The notes: generated from the letters alone by a model not told the origin. A DNA stretch of 64,000 nt from Sambucus nigra (GCA_949130495.1 OX422218.1:45036823-45100822); one strand, 5' to 3'; shown: positions 35,608-49,110, numbered from the stretch's first letter. Numbers and translations are program-made.

Positions 35608-37259
35608 TGTTAAATCCCAGATTTTAATTATCTCAATTAAAATCAAAGTATTAATAATTTCCTTTTATATATATTCAAGATGATGCGGAAGCGTAAGATG
35701 GTTCACAAAATAAGCAAAAGCCAAATTTTAATTTCTTAAACAAATTAAAATTACACCAAGTTAAGTAAAATTAATCAATTAATATATTCACTTAAACCGA
35801 TTAATTAATCCAAGTCCTAGAATTTGCCTAAGTCACATTTATCGATATTAGCAAATTAGGCGAAACCAAATTTTAGCAAATGACTTGAATTAAATAAACT
35901 TACCCAATATTTAATATAAGTCCCAAATTAAATTGAGTGTGATAATTTAAACCAAATTTTATCTTGATTTCTCCTAAGCATGCGTTCTAAATTATTTATG
36001 CAAGATAAAATAAACCAATCAGACTACGCCTGTACGAGGAAAAACCCAAGACGGGAAACAACCTCGGACGGCCCTAGCCACAAATCCACTAGATACGGAA
36101 TTACAAGTACAAGACAGATAGACTTACAACGCACGACTCGATCCCTCTCAAGCCTCGACGCTTCTTCTTGCAGACACCTCTTCCTAGCGGATAACCTTGG
36201 ATTACCACCGCGGTCTCGGAATCCACCGATGGGACTTTATATGGTCACCGTCACCCGTACATGGAGCCTTTCTATGTGTGGGTAAATTAATATAGAAACA
36301 CTTCTTCTTTCTTCGTGGGAGGTAGAAGCAAAACCCAAAACTTCTCTTCTTGAATTCGGTAGAGAAAAATCGGTGCCAAACTCCAAGCAATTTGATATGT
36401 ATATAAGAACTTGGATAAACAATATGGGTGTAAAACACTAGAGTGATAAAATATTTTTCTCTAAAAATCTCACTCGAGACATGAACATTTTCCTAAACAA
36501 TTTTTGCTCTCAAACTCTCTCTAAGAGATAAACTAGGTTGGAAAAGTTAAGTTGGAAAATGTCATTCCCGCTATTGATAAAGTCTGAAAAAGTTGGTTAC
36601 AAACTTAGTGGGAAAGTGGGTGCAAAACTGCCAAAAAAATTGCCAAAAATTGTTCCCGCCTAGCATCTCGTTCGAACGACATTTTGTTCGAACAAAATCT
36701 CGTTCGAACGAGACCTCTAACGACGTTCCAGATTGAACTCGTTAGAAACTCGTTGGAAATCTCGTTAGAACGAACAATCTCGTTTGAACGACATTTCGAA
36801 CGACGGACCAGTATACCTTGGTGGGAACTCGTTGGCAGGTTCGTTTGAACGACAATCTCGTTCGAACGACTCTATCGAACGAAAAACCAGAAAGTTTGGA
36901 AAATTCGATTTTAGCCCAGAAAACTTTATAAACTTATTTTAAAGTTTTATTTAATTCTTTCTGAAAATTAAAACACAGTTTTTACAAAACCTAACACCCA
37001 ATAAACTTTGTTCCAAGCTCCTATATATATAATATTGCATTCATACCTTGGGAGCATGGAACTATGGTTGATGACGTAGAAACGAGGCACGCAAACCGGC
37101 ACATTTGATGAAGCTTTATACTCTTTGCCGCTACGTCTTCAACAAACACTTCATAGGCTTGAGAGCATTACAATTACACACTATCCTATGAATAAATGTT
37201 TTTGTCCGGAATTGAGCCAACACTATACATGGACTCAATTGGAAATTTGTGTCCTTACA
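35608..37259 (-). repeat. 5' LTR of the gag-only element (right copy)
   Basis: 1652 bp. Relative to the left LTR it has a 4-bp deletion near 36030, an 8-bp insertion near 36612 and about 35 substitutions. It carries the same TCGTTCGAACGA palindrome cluster (36667-36885) and a TATATATA string near 37025 on the element strand, a plausible promoter about 230 bp into the LTR. Confidence 0.92.
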
Positions 37260-40200
37260 TCATATTTCAAAATTGAGAGTTTCACAACTAGGTGGTCAGT
37301 TGCTACATATTACATTGGTCCCATGCAAGGTGTTCATGCCTTTTGCAAGGTTGTTTAGGGGATATTTTGCATTTACTCTACTTACCATCATGTTTTAAAT
37401 CCTAAGTATAACTATTTCCATGTTTTGGTTATATTCCCAAACTGATGGGGTTTAGACTACACAACCAGTTTCTACATGTTACGTTGGTGCCATACGAGGT
37501 GTACACGCCTCTTGTGTAGTTGTTTTATATTTTCACCCTTTAATGACATATTTTTAAGACTAAATCTAACTATTTGATGTCTTGGTCAAATTCTCAAATT
37601 TTGAGTCCTATGACTATGAGGTCAGCTGCTACGTGTTAGTTTGGTCATGTGTGAGGTGTTTGTGTCTCTATTGAACCATTTGGAGGGGTTATTTTGCATT
37701 TCCCCCTTTAATGGAATGTTTTTAAGCCTAAGTCTAACTATTTGCAAGTTTTAGTCATAATCTAAACTCGAGAGTTCCATGACCATGCAGTTAGTTGCTA
37801 CTAGTTATGTTGGTCACATGTGAGGTGTTCGTTCCTCTTACTGTGCCATTTGGTGGTGGTTTTTCATTTTCACCATTTAACATCACGTTTTCAAGCCAAA
37901 GTGTAACTATTTTCAAGTTTTAGTCATATTTCAAAATTAGGAGTCCCGTGACAACACGATTAGTTACTAAAGCTAAGTTAGCCATGTGCGAGGTGTGCAT
38001 GCATGGTCTAGGGATGTTTGGTTGTTATTTTGTATTTTCGTCCTTTGTCGACATGTTTTCAAAACTATGTATAAGTATTTATATTTTTTGGTCACATTCT
38101 CGAATCGAGAGTACCGTGACTATGATTCAGTTGTGACATGCTATGTTGGTCCCATTCGAGGTGCTCATGCCCCTTTAAGGGAACTTTTGTGCCTATTTTT
38201 CTTGTTCCCCTTTAAAGACATAGTTTTAAGCCTAAGTATAACTACTTGCAAGTTTTTTCATACTCTCAATCTAGAAGTCCCATGACTATGCAGTCTGTTT
38301 TAACATGCTATGTTGGTCGCGTGCGATGTGTTCGTGCGATATGTTGGTAGCAATCAGTTTTTATAATTTGGGATTTTTTTGCATTTTCTCCCTTTAGCGA
38401 CATGTTTCAAGACGAAGTCTGACTATTTACAAGTTTTGGCCATATTCTTAAACTTGAAAGCCCATTACTATGTTGTTAGTTGCTACACGTTCCTTTGGTC
38501 CGTGTTAGGTGACCGTGCCTCTTAGATGGTCATTTGGTGGTTACTTTGAATTTTTTCCATTTAACAACATATTTTTTAGCCTCAGTTTAATTATTTGCAA
38601 GTTTTGTCCATGTTCTCAAACTAGGATTCCCGTAACTAAGTGGTTAGGTACTACGTGCTATGTAAGTCCCGTGTGTTGTGTTCGTGCCTTTTACGTTGCC
38701 ATATGGGGGTTATTTTGCATGTTCACCCTTTAACGGTATGTTTTCAAGCGTAAGTCTAACTATTTGCAAGTGTTTGTCATATTTTCAAATCAAAAGTCCC
38801 GTGAATATGTGGTCAGTTGGTGCATGTTACGTTTATCCCATCAAGGTGTTCTTGCCTCTTACGAAGCCATTTGGAGCCTATTTTGTGTTTTCACCCTTTT
38901 GATGGCATGTTTTCACGCCTAAGTTTAACTATTTGTACATTTTGGTCATATTCTCAAATCGGGTATCACATGACTACTTAGTCAGTTGCTACATGTTACA
39001 TTGGTCTTATGCGAGGTGATCATGCCTCTTAAAGGGTTCTCCCTTTTAACGACATGTGTTCAAGCCTAAGTCTAAAAATTTGCAAGTTTTGGTCATATTC
39101 TCAAATCGGGATTCTTGTGACTACATGGTCTGTTACTACATGTTACATTGGTCCCTTTCCAAGTGTTCATACCTCTTGCGTGACCGTTTGGGAGTTGTTT
39201 TGCATTTTCTCCCTTAATGGCACATTTTTAATCCTAAGTCAAACTTTTTGCAAGTTTCAATTATATTATCAAACCGAGATTTTTGTGACTACGCGGTCAA
39301 TTGCTATATGTTACGTTGGTCCTGATCGAGGTCTTTGTGCCTTTTATGGGGATGTTTGGGGGTTATTTTGCATTTATGCTCTTTAACGGCACGTTTTTAA
39401 GCCTAAGTATAACTTTTTTCAAGTTTTGGGTATAATATAAAACCAAGATATCTGTAATTACAAGGTTAGTTGATATGTGTTAAGTTGGTCATATGCAAGG
39501 TGTTCGTGCCTCTTGCCGGGTTGTTTGGGGGCTATTTGGGGTTTTTTCTATACAACACCATGATTTCAAGCCTACATCTAACCATTTTCATGTTTATATC
39601 ACTTAACTCGGGAGTCCCATGACTATGTTGGCACCATCTAGGTTGTTTTGCCTCCTGCAGGGCCATTTAGGTTCTATTTTGTATTTTTGCACTTTAATGG
39701 CATGTTATAAAACCTAAGTCTAATCTTTTGCAGGTTTTGGTTATATTCTAAAATTGATATTCTCGAGACTATGCGATCAGTTGGTAGATGTTACGTCGGT
39801 CCATTATAAGGTGTTCGTGCCTCTTTCTCCCTTTAATGGCACATTTTCAACCCTAAGTCTAACTTCTTGCAAGTTTTGGTCATATTATCAAATTGGGAGT
39901 TTCGTGACTACGTGATTAGTTTATATTTGTTATGTTGGTCCCGTCTGAGGTGTTTGTTCCTCTTACGGGGCCATTTAGGGACTATTTTGCATTTTTGTTC
40001 TCTAACTACATGTGTTCAAGCCTAAGTAATTATTTTCCTGTTTTTGTTATATTCTCAACTCAGTAATCCCTTACTACAGGGTTAGTTACTACTTTTTACG
40101 TTAATTTGACTCTAGATGTGCGTGCCTCTCGAGGGGCATTATTAGGGAATCTTTGCATAATCTCCCCTTAACATCATTATTTCAATATTAAGTCTAACTA

Positions 40201-43200
40201 TTTGCAAGTTTTGGCCATATTCTCAAATAGGGAATTCCTCACTATGCGGTCAGTTGCTAAGTGTTATGTTGGTCCTCCGCGAGGTGTTCGTGTCTCTTGT
40301 GAGGCCGATTGGGGGATTTTTGGTATTTTCTTTCTTTAACGACAGGTTTTCAAGACTAAGCCTAACTATTTGGATTATTTGGTCATATTCTCAAACTGGG
40401 AGTCTGGCGATTATGCGACTAGTTTCCACGTGTTACGTTGGTCCCGTGTCAAGTGTTAGTTCCTCATACTGGGATTTTTTGTGGCTAGTTTGTATTTTCT
40501 CCCCTTAATGGCATTCTTTCAAGCCTAAGTATAAATATTTGAAATTTTTTGTCATATTCTCAAACTGAGAGTCCCTTGCCTATGTGTTCAATTTCTACAT
40601 GGTACATAGGTAACCGTGAGAGGTGTTTATGCCTCTTGCAGGGCCGTTTGGATGCAATCTTGTATTTTCTCTCTTTAACTGTATGTTTTTAGACCTTAGT
40701 CAAACTATTTCAAAGTTTTGGTCCTATTCTCAAGTCGAGAGTCCGTTGATTACACGGTCAGTTGCTATGTGTTATGTTTATCCCGTGAAATATGTTTGTG
40801 CCTATTGCGAGGGATAGTTTGGTGGCTTTTTTGCATTTTTTCCCATTAACAACATGTTTTAAAGACTATGTCTAACTATTTGCATGTTTGGGGCATATTT
40901 TCAAACCAGGAGTCCAATGACTATGAGACAATTTCTACTTATTATGCTAGTTATGTGCTAGCTGTTTGCACCTCTTGTGAGGGCATTTGAAGGTTACTTT
41001 GCATTTTTCCCTTTAACGATATGTTTTCAAGCTTAGGTTTAACTTTTTTAAGTTTTGTTCAAATTCTTAATTTGGGAGTCTAATGACTATGCAGTGAGTT
41101 ACTGCATGTTACGTTAGGCTCATGTGAGGTATTCGTGCATTTTACGAATCTAATTAAGGTATGTTTTATGTTTTCACCCTTTAACTACATGGTTTAAAAC
41201 CTAAGTCTAACCCTTTGCATATTTTGGTCATATTCTAAAACCACAGTCGCATGATTGTGCGGTTAGTTTCTAGATGTAATGATTGTCCCGTGTGAGGTAT
41301 TCATTCCTCTTGCGATGCCGTTAAGGGACCGTTTTCCATTTTTCACTTTAACGACATATTTTAAAGCCTAAGTCTAAATATTTTCAAGTTTTAGTCATAT
41401 TCTCAAATCGGGAGTCCCATGACTACGCAATAAATTGCTACTGATTATCTTGGTCCCGTGCAAAGTGTTTGTGCCTATTGAGTAGCTGTTTGGAGGTTGT
41501 TTTGTACTTTGTCCCTTTAACAACATGTTTTCAAGCCTAGCTCTAATTGTTTGCAAGTTTTCATTATATTCTCAAACTAGGAGTCATATGACTACTCGAT
41601 CAATCTCTATGTGTTACGTTGATCCCATATGAGGTGTTTGTTCCCCTATTGAGGTCGGTTGGGCTATAATGAATTTTCTCCCTTTAATGGAATGTTTTCA
41701 ATCCCAAGTCTAACTATTTGCATTTTTTTGTGAAATTCGTAAGCAGTAGTCCCATGACTCATCGTTCATTGTTAAATGTTATGTTGGTCACACACAAGGT
41801 GTTCATGCCTCTTCCGGGGTCTTTTCTATGGTTATTTTATATTTTTCACGTTTAATGGTATGTTTTCAATCCTAAGTCTAATTATTTTCATAATTTGGTC
41901 TTATTCTAAAATCGGGAGTCCCGTGACTATGCAGTCAGTTGCTATGTGTTACATTTTTCCCATGTGAGGTTTTTGCTCCTCTTCTCGGATCGTTAGGGGG
42001 GTGTTTTGCATTTTCACTCTTTAACGGTATGTTTTCATGCCTAAATCTAATTATTTATAAGTTGTGGACATATTTTTTAACCGTGAGTTCCGTGACTATG
42101 TGGTTAGTTGCTACTTCTTACATTCATCATGTGCTTGAATTTTGTGCCTCTAGGGTGCCATTTGGGGGTTGTTTTGTATTTTCATCCTTTAACGACTTAT
42201 TTTCTTTCCTAAGTGTATCTATTTGAAAGTTTTGGTCATAATATCAAACCGTGAGTTTTTTGACTATGCAATAAATTGCTACGTGTTATGCTGGTCCTGT
42301 GCAAGGTGTTCATTCCTCTTGCATGGCTGTTTAGGGGTTGTTTTGTATTTTCACTCTTTCATAACATGTTTTTAAACCTAAGTCTAACTACTTCTGAGTT
42401 TTGGTTACATTTTCAAATCGGGAGTTCCATAACTATGTGTTCAGTTGCTATGTTTTATGTTCGTCTCACCGAGGTGCTCGTGCCTCTTGTTGAGACATTT
42501 GGGGACTGTTTTACATTTTAATGTCATGTTTTCAATACTAAGTCTAACTATGAGAAAGGTTTGCTCATATTCCCAAATTGGGGGTCTCATGATTACATGG
42601 GTAGTTATTACGTGTTATGTTGGTTCCATGCGAGGTGTTCGTGTCTTTAATGAGACCGTTTGGGGGCTATTTTGCATATTTTTTGCTTTAACGGCATGTT
42701 TTCAAGCCTAAGTCCAACTATTTGCAAACTTTGGTCATATTCTCATACTAGGAGTGTTGTGACTATGTGCTCAAGTGCTATGTATTATGTTGTCCTCTAT
42801 GAGGTGTTCCACCTCTTACGAGGTTGTTTGCTAGTTATTTAGGGTTGTCACCATTGAACGACATGCTTTTAAGTCTAAGTATAATTACTTCCATGTTTTG
42901 GTCATTACCAAATCGAGAGTTTCATTACTAGGCGATCAGTTGCTACATGTTATGTTGGTATCGCCAGAGGTGTTCATGCCTATTGCACAGTCTTTGGTGT
43001 CGATTTTGCATTTTCTCCCTTTAATGGCTTATTTTAAGCCAAAGTCTAACTATTTGAAATTTTTTGTCATACTTTCAAAGCGGGAGTCCCATCACTATGC
43101 GTTCAGTGTCTGCATGTTATGATGGTCTCGTACGAGGTGTTCACGCCTCTTGCAGGGCCATTTGGTGGCTATTTTACATGTTCACCCTTTAATGGCATGT

Positions 43201-45940
43201 TTTTAAGCCTAAGTATAACTATTTGCATGCTTTCTTTATATTGTCGAATTGGTACTCCCATGATTATGCAATCAGTTGCTACAAACTAGTTTATAACCGT
43301 GCGAGGTGTTCGTGCCTCTTGCGGGTCCATTTAGGGTTTGTTTTGTGTTTTTAACCGTTAACAACATGTTTTAAAGACTTAATCTAACTATTTGAAAATT
43401 TGGTCAAAGTTTTAAATTGAAAGTCTCGTAACTACGGGGTTAGTTGCTACATGGTATGTTGGTCCCATGCTAGGAATTTTTGCCTTTGGTGGTGGTTTTC
43501 TATTATTTTCCTTTATCGTCATGTTTTCGAACCTAAGCCTAATTATTTTCCAGGTTTGGTCCTATTATAAAATTGGGAGTCCGTTGATTGTGCAGTTAAT
43601 TACTGCATGCTATGTTGATCTCGTGCAAGGTGTTTGCGCCTCTTGGGAGGCCGTTTGAGGGCTGCTTTGCATTTTCATCCATTAACAGAACATTTTGAAG
43701 CCATAGTTTAACTATTTGAATGTTCTTATTAAATTCTCAAGTCAGAAGTCTCGTGACTACACGGTCAGTTGTTATATGTTACGTTGGTCTCGTGTGAGGT
43801 GTTCATCCCCCTTACGGACCCATTAGGGAGATGTTTTGCATCTATGCCACTTTAATGGAATTTTTTCAAGTCTAAGTCTAACTATGATCAAGTTTTGGTC
43901 ATATTCTCAAATTGAGAGTCTCACGAATATGGGGTAGTTACCATGTGTTTTGTTGGTCCCGTGCAAGGTGTTTGTAACTCTTGTGGGTTGTTTAAGGACA
44001 GTTTTGTATTTTCTTCCTTTAACATCATATTTTCAAGCCTAAGTCTAACAATTTTCACGTTTTGATCATATTCTCAAATCAGGAGTCCAGTGATAATGCA
44101 ATTAGTTTCTATATGTTAAGTTGGTCATATCTGAGGTGTTTGTGCCTCTTGCGGGTCCGTTCGGGGGTAGTTTTGTATTTTCTCCCTTTAGCGACATATT
44201 TTAAAGCATAAGTCTAACTATTTGCAAGTTTTAGTCATATTCTCAAACTGGAAGTCCCGTGACTACACTGTAAAGTTCTACATGTTATGTTGTCTCGTCT
44301 AAGTTGTACATGGATCCTATGGGGCCATTTTTATGGTTATTTTGCATTTTCGCCCTCTAACGACATGTTTTCAAGTCTAAATCAAACAATTGGAAAGTTT
44401 TGATCATATTATTAAAAAGGGACTCTCGAGACTACGTGATCGATTGCTACATGTTATGTTAGCCTCGTGCGAGGTGCTCATACCTCTTGTTGGGCCGTTT
44501 GGTGGAGATTTTGTATTTTCACAATTTTATGGAATGTTTTCAAGCCTAAGTCTAACTATTGGCAACTTTTGGTCATACTTTTAAACCAATAGTTTTATGA
44601 CTATTCAGTAATTTGTTACGTGTTATGTTGGTTATGTGTGAGGTGTTCGTGCCTCTTATGGGGTTGTTTGGTGTTTTTTTTGCTTTTTCGCTAATGGCCT
44701 ATTTCTAGGTCTAAGTTTAAATATTTGCGATTTTGGGTTATATTCTCAAACTGAGAGTCCCATGACTAGCGATCAATTTCTACATGTAACGTTTGTCTCG
44801 TGTGAGGTGTTCACTTCTCTTCTGAGGCCTTCTGGTGGTGGTTTTGCATTTACGCTCTTTAAACACCTGATTTCAAACCAAAGTCTAACTATTTGCAACT
44901 TTTTGTCATACTCTCAAACTTGGAGCCCCGTCACTATAAGGTCAGTTGTTATATGTTACGCTAGTTCCATGCGTGGTGTACATACCCGTCGTAGGGTTAT
45001 TTAGTGTTTGTTTATCATTTTTTCCCTTTAACGATATGTTTGCAAGCCTTTGTCTAACTATTTACAAGTTTTGGTCATATTCTCTAACTAAAAGTCTCAT
45101 GACTACCCAATCAGTTGCTACGTGTTACGTTAGTCTTGTTCGAGGTGTGCATGACTCTTGCGGGACAGTTTGGTGATTGTTTTTTATTTTCTCCTATTAA
45201 CGACATATTTTCAAGTCTAAATATAACTATTTCAAGTTTTGGACATATTCTCAAACCAGAATCCTAAGCGTGCTACATTGGTCTCATGGGAGGTCTTCTT
45301 GCGTCCTGCAAGGTTTTTGGGTGGCTATTTTGCATTTTCTCCCTTTAACGGTATGATTTAAAGCCTAAGTCTAACTACTTGCATTTTTTCTTCATATTCG
45401 CAAATCGAAAGTTCCATGACTATGCAGTTAGTTTCTACATGTTTTGTTGGCTCATATTAGGTGTCCATGCCTCTTGCGGGGCTATTTGGTGGTTGTTTTG
45501 CATTTCTCCCTTTAACAACATGTTTTAAGCCTTAGCCAAATAATTTGCAAGTTTTGTTAATATTTTTAAACCACGAATCTCATGACTGTACGTTCAATTT
45601 CTATAAGTTACATTCATCCCGTGTGAGGTGTTCGTACCTCTTGTGGTGTCGTTTGTGGGTTGTTTTGCATTTTCACCATTTAAGGGCCATTTTTCAAGCC
45701 TAAGTCAAATTATTTGCAAGATTTGGTAATATTTCCAAATTGGCAGTCTTGTGACAACTTGGTTAGTTAATACGTGTTGCGTTGGTCCCCTTCGTGGTCT
45801 CTGTGCCTCTTATTGAGCCATTTCGGGGATATTTTCATTTAATTCTTTAACGACATGTTCTTGAGCCTAAGTTTATATTTTAATGTTTTGGTCATATTCC
45901 CAAATCAAGAGGCCCTAACTATGCATCCAGTTGCTACGTC
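37260..45940 (+). repeat. Satellite array, block 4 (largest)
   Basis: About 52 further monomers in the same orientation, starting with the right TCATA target copy. Joining 30173 to 37265 restores a normal '...tttttattcatatttcaaaa' monomer step. The array stops abruptly after CAGTTGCTACG near 45940, in mid-monomer, with unrelated AT-rich DNA beyond. That is the edge expected from a breakpoint rather than gradual decay. Confidence 0.93.
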
Positions 45941-46829
45941 TAAGTGCTTTGGTTTTACCCCCAAATGAGAACTTAATTAACCATTATATAGGTATATAAC
46001 ATTTCAGAAATTATGAATATCAAGTATATAAAATGTGAGTGAAGTAAAGCATGCATGGTTACGACGATAGTTTCAACACACTTCAACGGACAACATTATC
46101 TTTTTCTAGTGGCATGTTGTATATATCTTGATCCTTATTTTCTCGAATAGGGTTCAATTAAAAGTCCTAGTTAATGTGAGTGAGTTTCTATCAGGTGTTT
46201 AACCTTTAAATTGTACCTTTTCAAATCATCTTCCATTTTGAGATTTTCCAATCAAATTTCCACGTGTTACATTTCCATGGCATTGTATATGGTTCATGAT
46301 TGATTCTCGATTCGTTAAATGTTTGAGCATGTCAAAGGCCAATCAGACCAAAGAAATGAGCTCTGGGATAGTGCAAGGTGGATATCCGATCATCCTTTCA
46401 CATGTTCGAGTTTGAAAATTTTGAAATTTTTTATATAAATTGAGAGCAATCATAAAATCCAAATATAATGCCATGAAAAAAAAACAGGCAAATTATGATT
46501 GAAAATCACGAGATGGAAGTCTTTTGAAAAGGTTCAAGTTAAAGGTCAAATACTAGATATATCAACTCACTTTCTTTTACATGGACAACAAACTGTACCT
46601 CGTATGGGAAAAAAGGGCTCAAGATAAATTCAATTGTAGTTAAACAGGGCATTTTGTGCGAGATGTTCATGCCCTAAACATTCATAATTCAAGACAAACA
46701 TTCATAATCCAAACTAAATATTCATAAATCAACATATCATTTGTAAATCAAATTAAACATTCACAAATCAAACTAAACTGCCAACATATTGTGAATATCA
46801 TAATATGATAAAATTTCGATACATATTGG
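45941..46829. other. Unassigned AT-rich sequence with a short tandem repeat
   Basis: No gene or known element seen. At about 46676-46790 a unit of about 21 bp (AAACATTCATAATCAAA-like) is repeated about five times with variation. Just before it, 46655-46675 reads TGCGAGATGTTCATGCCCTA, close to the satellite's GTGCGAGGTGTTCATGCCT. It may be a detached satellite scrap or chance. Confidence 0.45.
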
Positions 46830-47130
46830 TTTGTCAAGGGGAATATAATAATAGGAGGATTGCCAGGTGTAAAATAATGTTTTGACACTCGATCCTCCTC
46901 AAATTCAATTAAAAGATCCTTACAATTAGGGTTGTCATCAAGGGCAGACTAGAACTTTTTAAGAGTCTTTAATGCATCTGCTTCAGTAGTCATACCATTG
47001 GGTGCATGCACAATAATATACCAATTTCCATAGTTTATGCACTTCTAGTGGAATACATTCTTTATGTTCTGAAAGGCATAGAAAAAAGGATCATCTTATT
47101 CAATCCTTACTCTTCACCTTTGATAAATAT
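46830..47130 (-). pseudogene. DUF4216-like C-terminal region of a CACTA transposase
   Basis: Minus-strand translation gives DPFFYAFQNIKNVFH, then NYGNWYIIVHAPNGMTTEAD and an acidic EFEEDRVSKHYF stretch. This follows the pattern of the DUF4216 domain found after TNP2 (DPF-LA-QA-QVFYV...-W-VVV). Stops and frame changes are present. The position 3' of the DUF4218 fragment agrees with CACTA gene order. Confidence 0.55.
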
Positions 47131-47739
47131 ACCATAATAAGTTTGGAGTCAGGATCAACTTTACTAGCATTTGTAGTGTCCTTCACCTTCAGCAATCACA
47201 ACAGAATACGATTTCTATGAAATGTAAATGTTCGAGTACCAAAATTTATTGGAGAATCCCGTAATATGTTAGCACCGTATCATTTGAGTTTTTATTGCTT
47301 TTTCTAGCGACACGGTAAGTCCAGGAAGTTATTAAAATTTTGTTATTTTACATCAAAATATTTTCCCCTTATTGATATGCAACGAAACCAAAACCATTCG
47401 TGGAGAATTTATTAAATTCTTGTGCACGAAATTTGGGACCTTCACTAGGCATAAAAGCCTTAACGAGACATAACCTATTTTCAAAAGCTACGTTTATTAA
47501 ATTTATATCAACACATGATTAAATAACCATACACAAAAGAGGTAGAAATTACCTCTTTTGATATCCATACCCTAAAATCATTAGTCGTGTAACTTATCCT
47601 TTCATTTTTGAGGAATTTCATTCTCATACTTCCTGAAGGTAAATTGTAGACTTTATACCACAACATATAATATACATAAATTCAAAAAATAGTAATTAAA
47701 TAAATTTTGTAGCTACTTGCTCACTCCAATCTTGAACGT

Positions 47740-49110
47740 CATCATGCAATTTAAAATACATAATGAGCCATTTGCTCATATTGTATATTAGTGGGCTCTT
47801 TATGGTTCCTAAAAGTGTATTCATCCTCAAATTCGTCAGGTTCCTCAATCACTCGTTCTCCACATGGATTGAATCTGCTCAGATCTTGTTCTGACATATG
47901 TTCCGGAGCATATAATAATGACTCCACCGTTACGTATTCTTCAGCAATTGATCCTCCAATATACCATGTATTATTTACAAGATCTATCAAGGTTTTCATT
48001 AAGCGCTAAAAAGGATACGTCCAGTGCTACCTAATAGGACCACATAATAAAGCATCATCATATAAATACACACACAGATAGATGTAGATATTGAATAACG
48101 ATGAAGGAAAATATTTCTCTAATAGACAAATAGCCTTGGCTAAAGTTGATTATGCTAATTTCATGTGCCTTTTTTTTTATCTCTTTTGCAAAAAGTAGGG
48201 TAAAGCATAAACTAATTGCATAGTTGCTCTATGGAGATCTTTGTGTTCAGATAAGAAATACTTAAATAGTAAAGGGATTAAGTGAATGAAGATGTGACAC
48301 TCATAAGACTTGCACTATTTTAGGTCATTTGTCTTGTAGCTTACTACCCTGCGCAAATTAGAAGAATAACCAGTTAGAGTTAAAAGGATATTTTTCTCAC
48401 TACAATTCAAAAATGAAACTTATCCAGGGATAGAAATTATTCCACTTATAAGATATTTTGTAATCATAAATTCTTCTTTATTTTCATATCCTGTAGATCG
48501 CGGTGCATTCATTCTTCATCTTTTGAATGAGATCCACACATATATTTTCTTAACAGATATTTTGCAACATTCTTATTATTTTCATCATATCAATTACAGG
48601 ACTTACACGATGATCTTTCCAATACGACAAGTAAAAAACAATTAATCGTTTTGACCATACCTTTATTTTCCTAAGGTTGTTCGAATCCCCTTAGCTTCAC
48701 ACTTCATGTTTATAAACTGAGGGTGTTTTCCTACATAAGTATTACCTGCATTCAAAACCTTTGACTTTTCCAATCTTCTGACCAGAAAAATGAGCACTTT
48801 CTGTCCTATGCTCATGACCAACAGTTAAGAAGTTAGAATTATCGTTCCTAAAAGGGTGACAAGTTGGAAGATATCTACGATGACCCATATAACTCATCTT
48901 ACCACCATTAGTTAGACCAGTGGCTTCAATTTCTTACACACATATAGGGCATCCATAATAACCATGAACATTGCAACTGGATAGGTCCCATAAGCCAGAA
49001 GGTCATAGATCGTCCACATTACCATTGCCATAAGTGTAAACTTTTCACCTTCAGTTAAATTTGAACAATAACCAATGTATATAATTAATAAAAATAATAA
49101 CAACAAAAGT
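47740..49110 (-). pseudogene. tnp2-like: TNP2-like transposase with DUF4218, many breaks
   Basis: Read on the minus strand from 49110 down: MAMVMWTIYDLLAYG (consensus MWTINDFPAYG) at about 49025-48980; YMGHRRYLPTCHPF at about 48895-48855 (consensus YMGHRR-LP--H-FR); EHRTESAHFSGQKIGKV at about 48815-48765; then LAKAICLLEKYFPSSLFN, HWTYPF and GSIAEEYVTVESLLY at about 48140-47910, the DUF4218 signature. The last piece is open as 82 codons (47751-47999). In the family this enzyme cuts the CACTA ends during transposition. Numerous stops, for example after HPF and TYPF, rule out function. Confidence 0.75.

Larger units (their letters stand above)
30174..37259 (-). mobile_element. Gag-only, non-autonomous Sirevirus-like copia element
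   Basis: A structurally complete LTR element of 7086 bp on the minus strand. LTRs of 1648 and 1652 bp begin TGTAAGGACAC and end GGGATTTAACA in element orientation. TSD TCATA is at 30169-30173 and 37260-37264. An iMet primer site and a polypurine tract abut the LTRs correctly. The internal region is only 3786 bp: a Gag frame with Sirevirus-type layout (UBN2-like domain, zinc knuckle, acidic coil, second zinc knuckle), then about 1.75 kb without coding. Protease, integrase and RT are absent. This matches the general idea of TR-GAG elements, which must borrow pol from an autonomous partner. By eye the LTRs differ at about 35 positions plus two small indels (about 2%). Confidence 0.9.
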
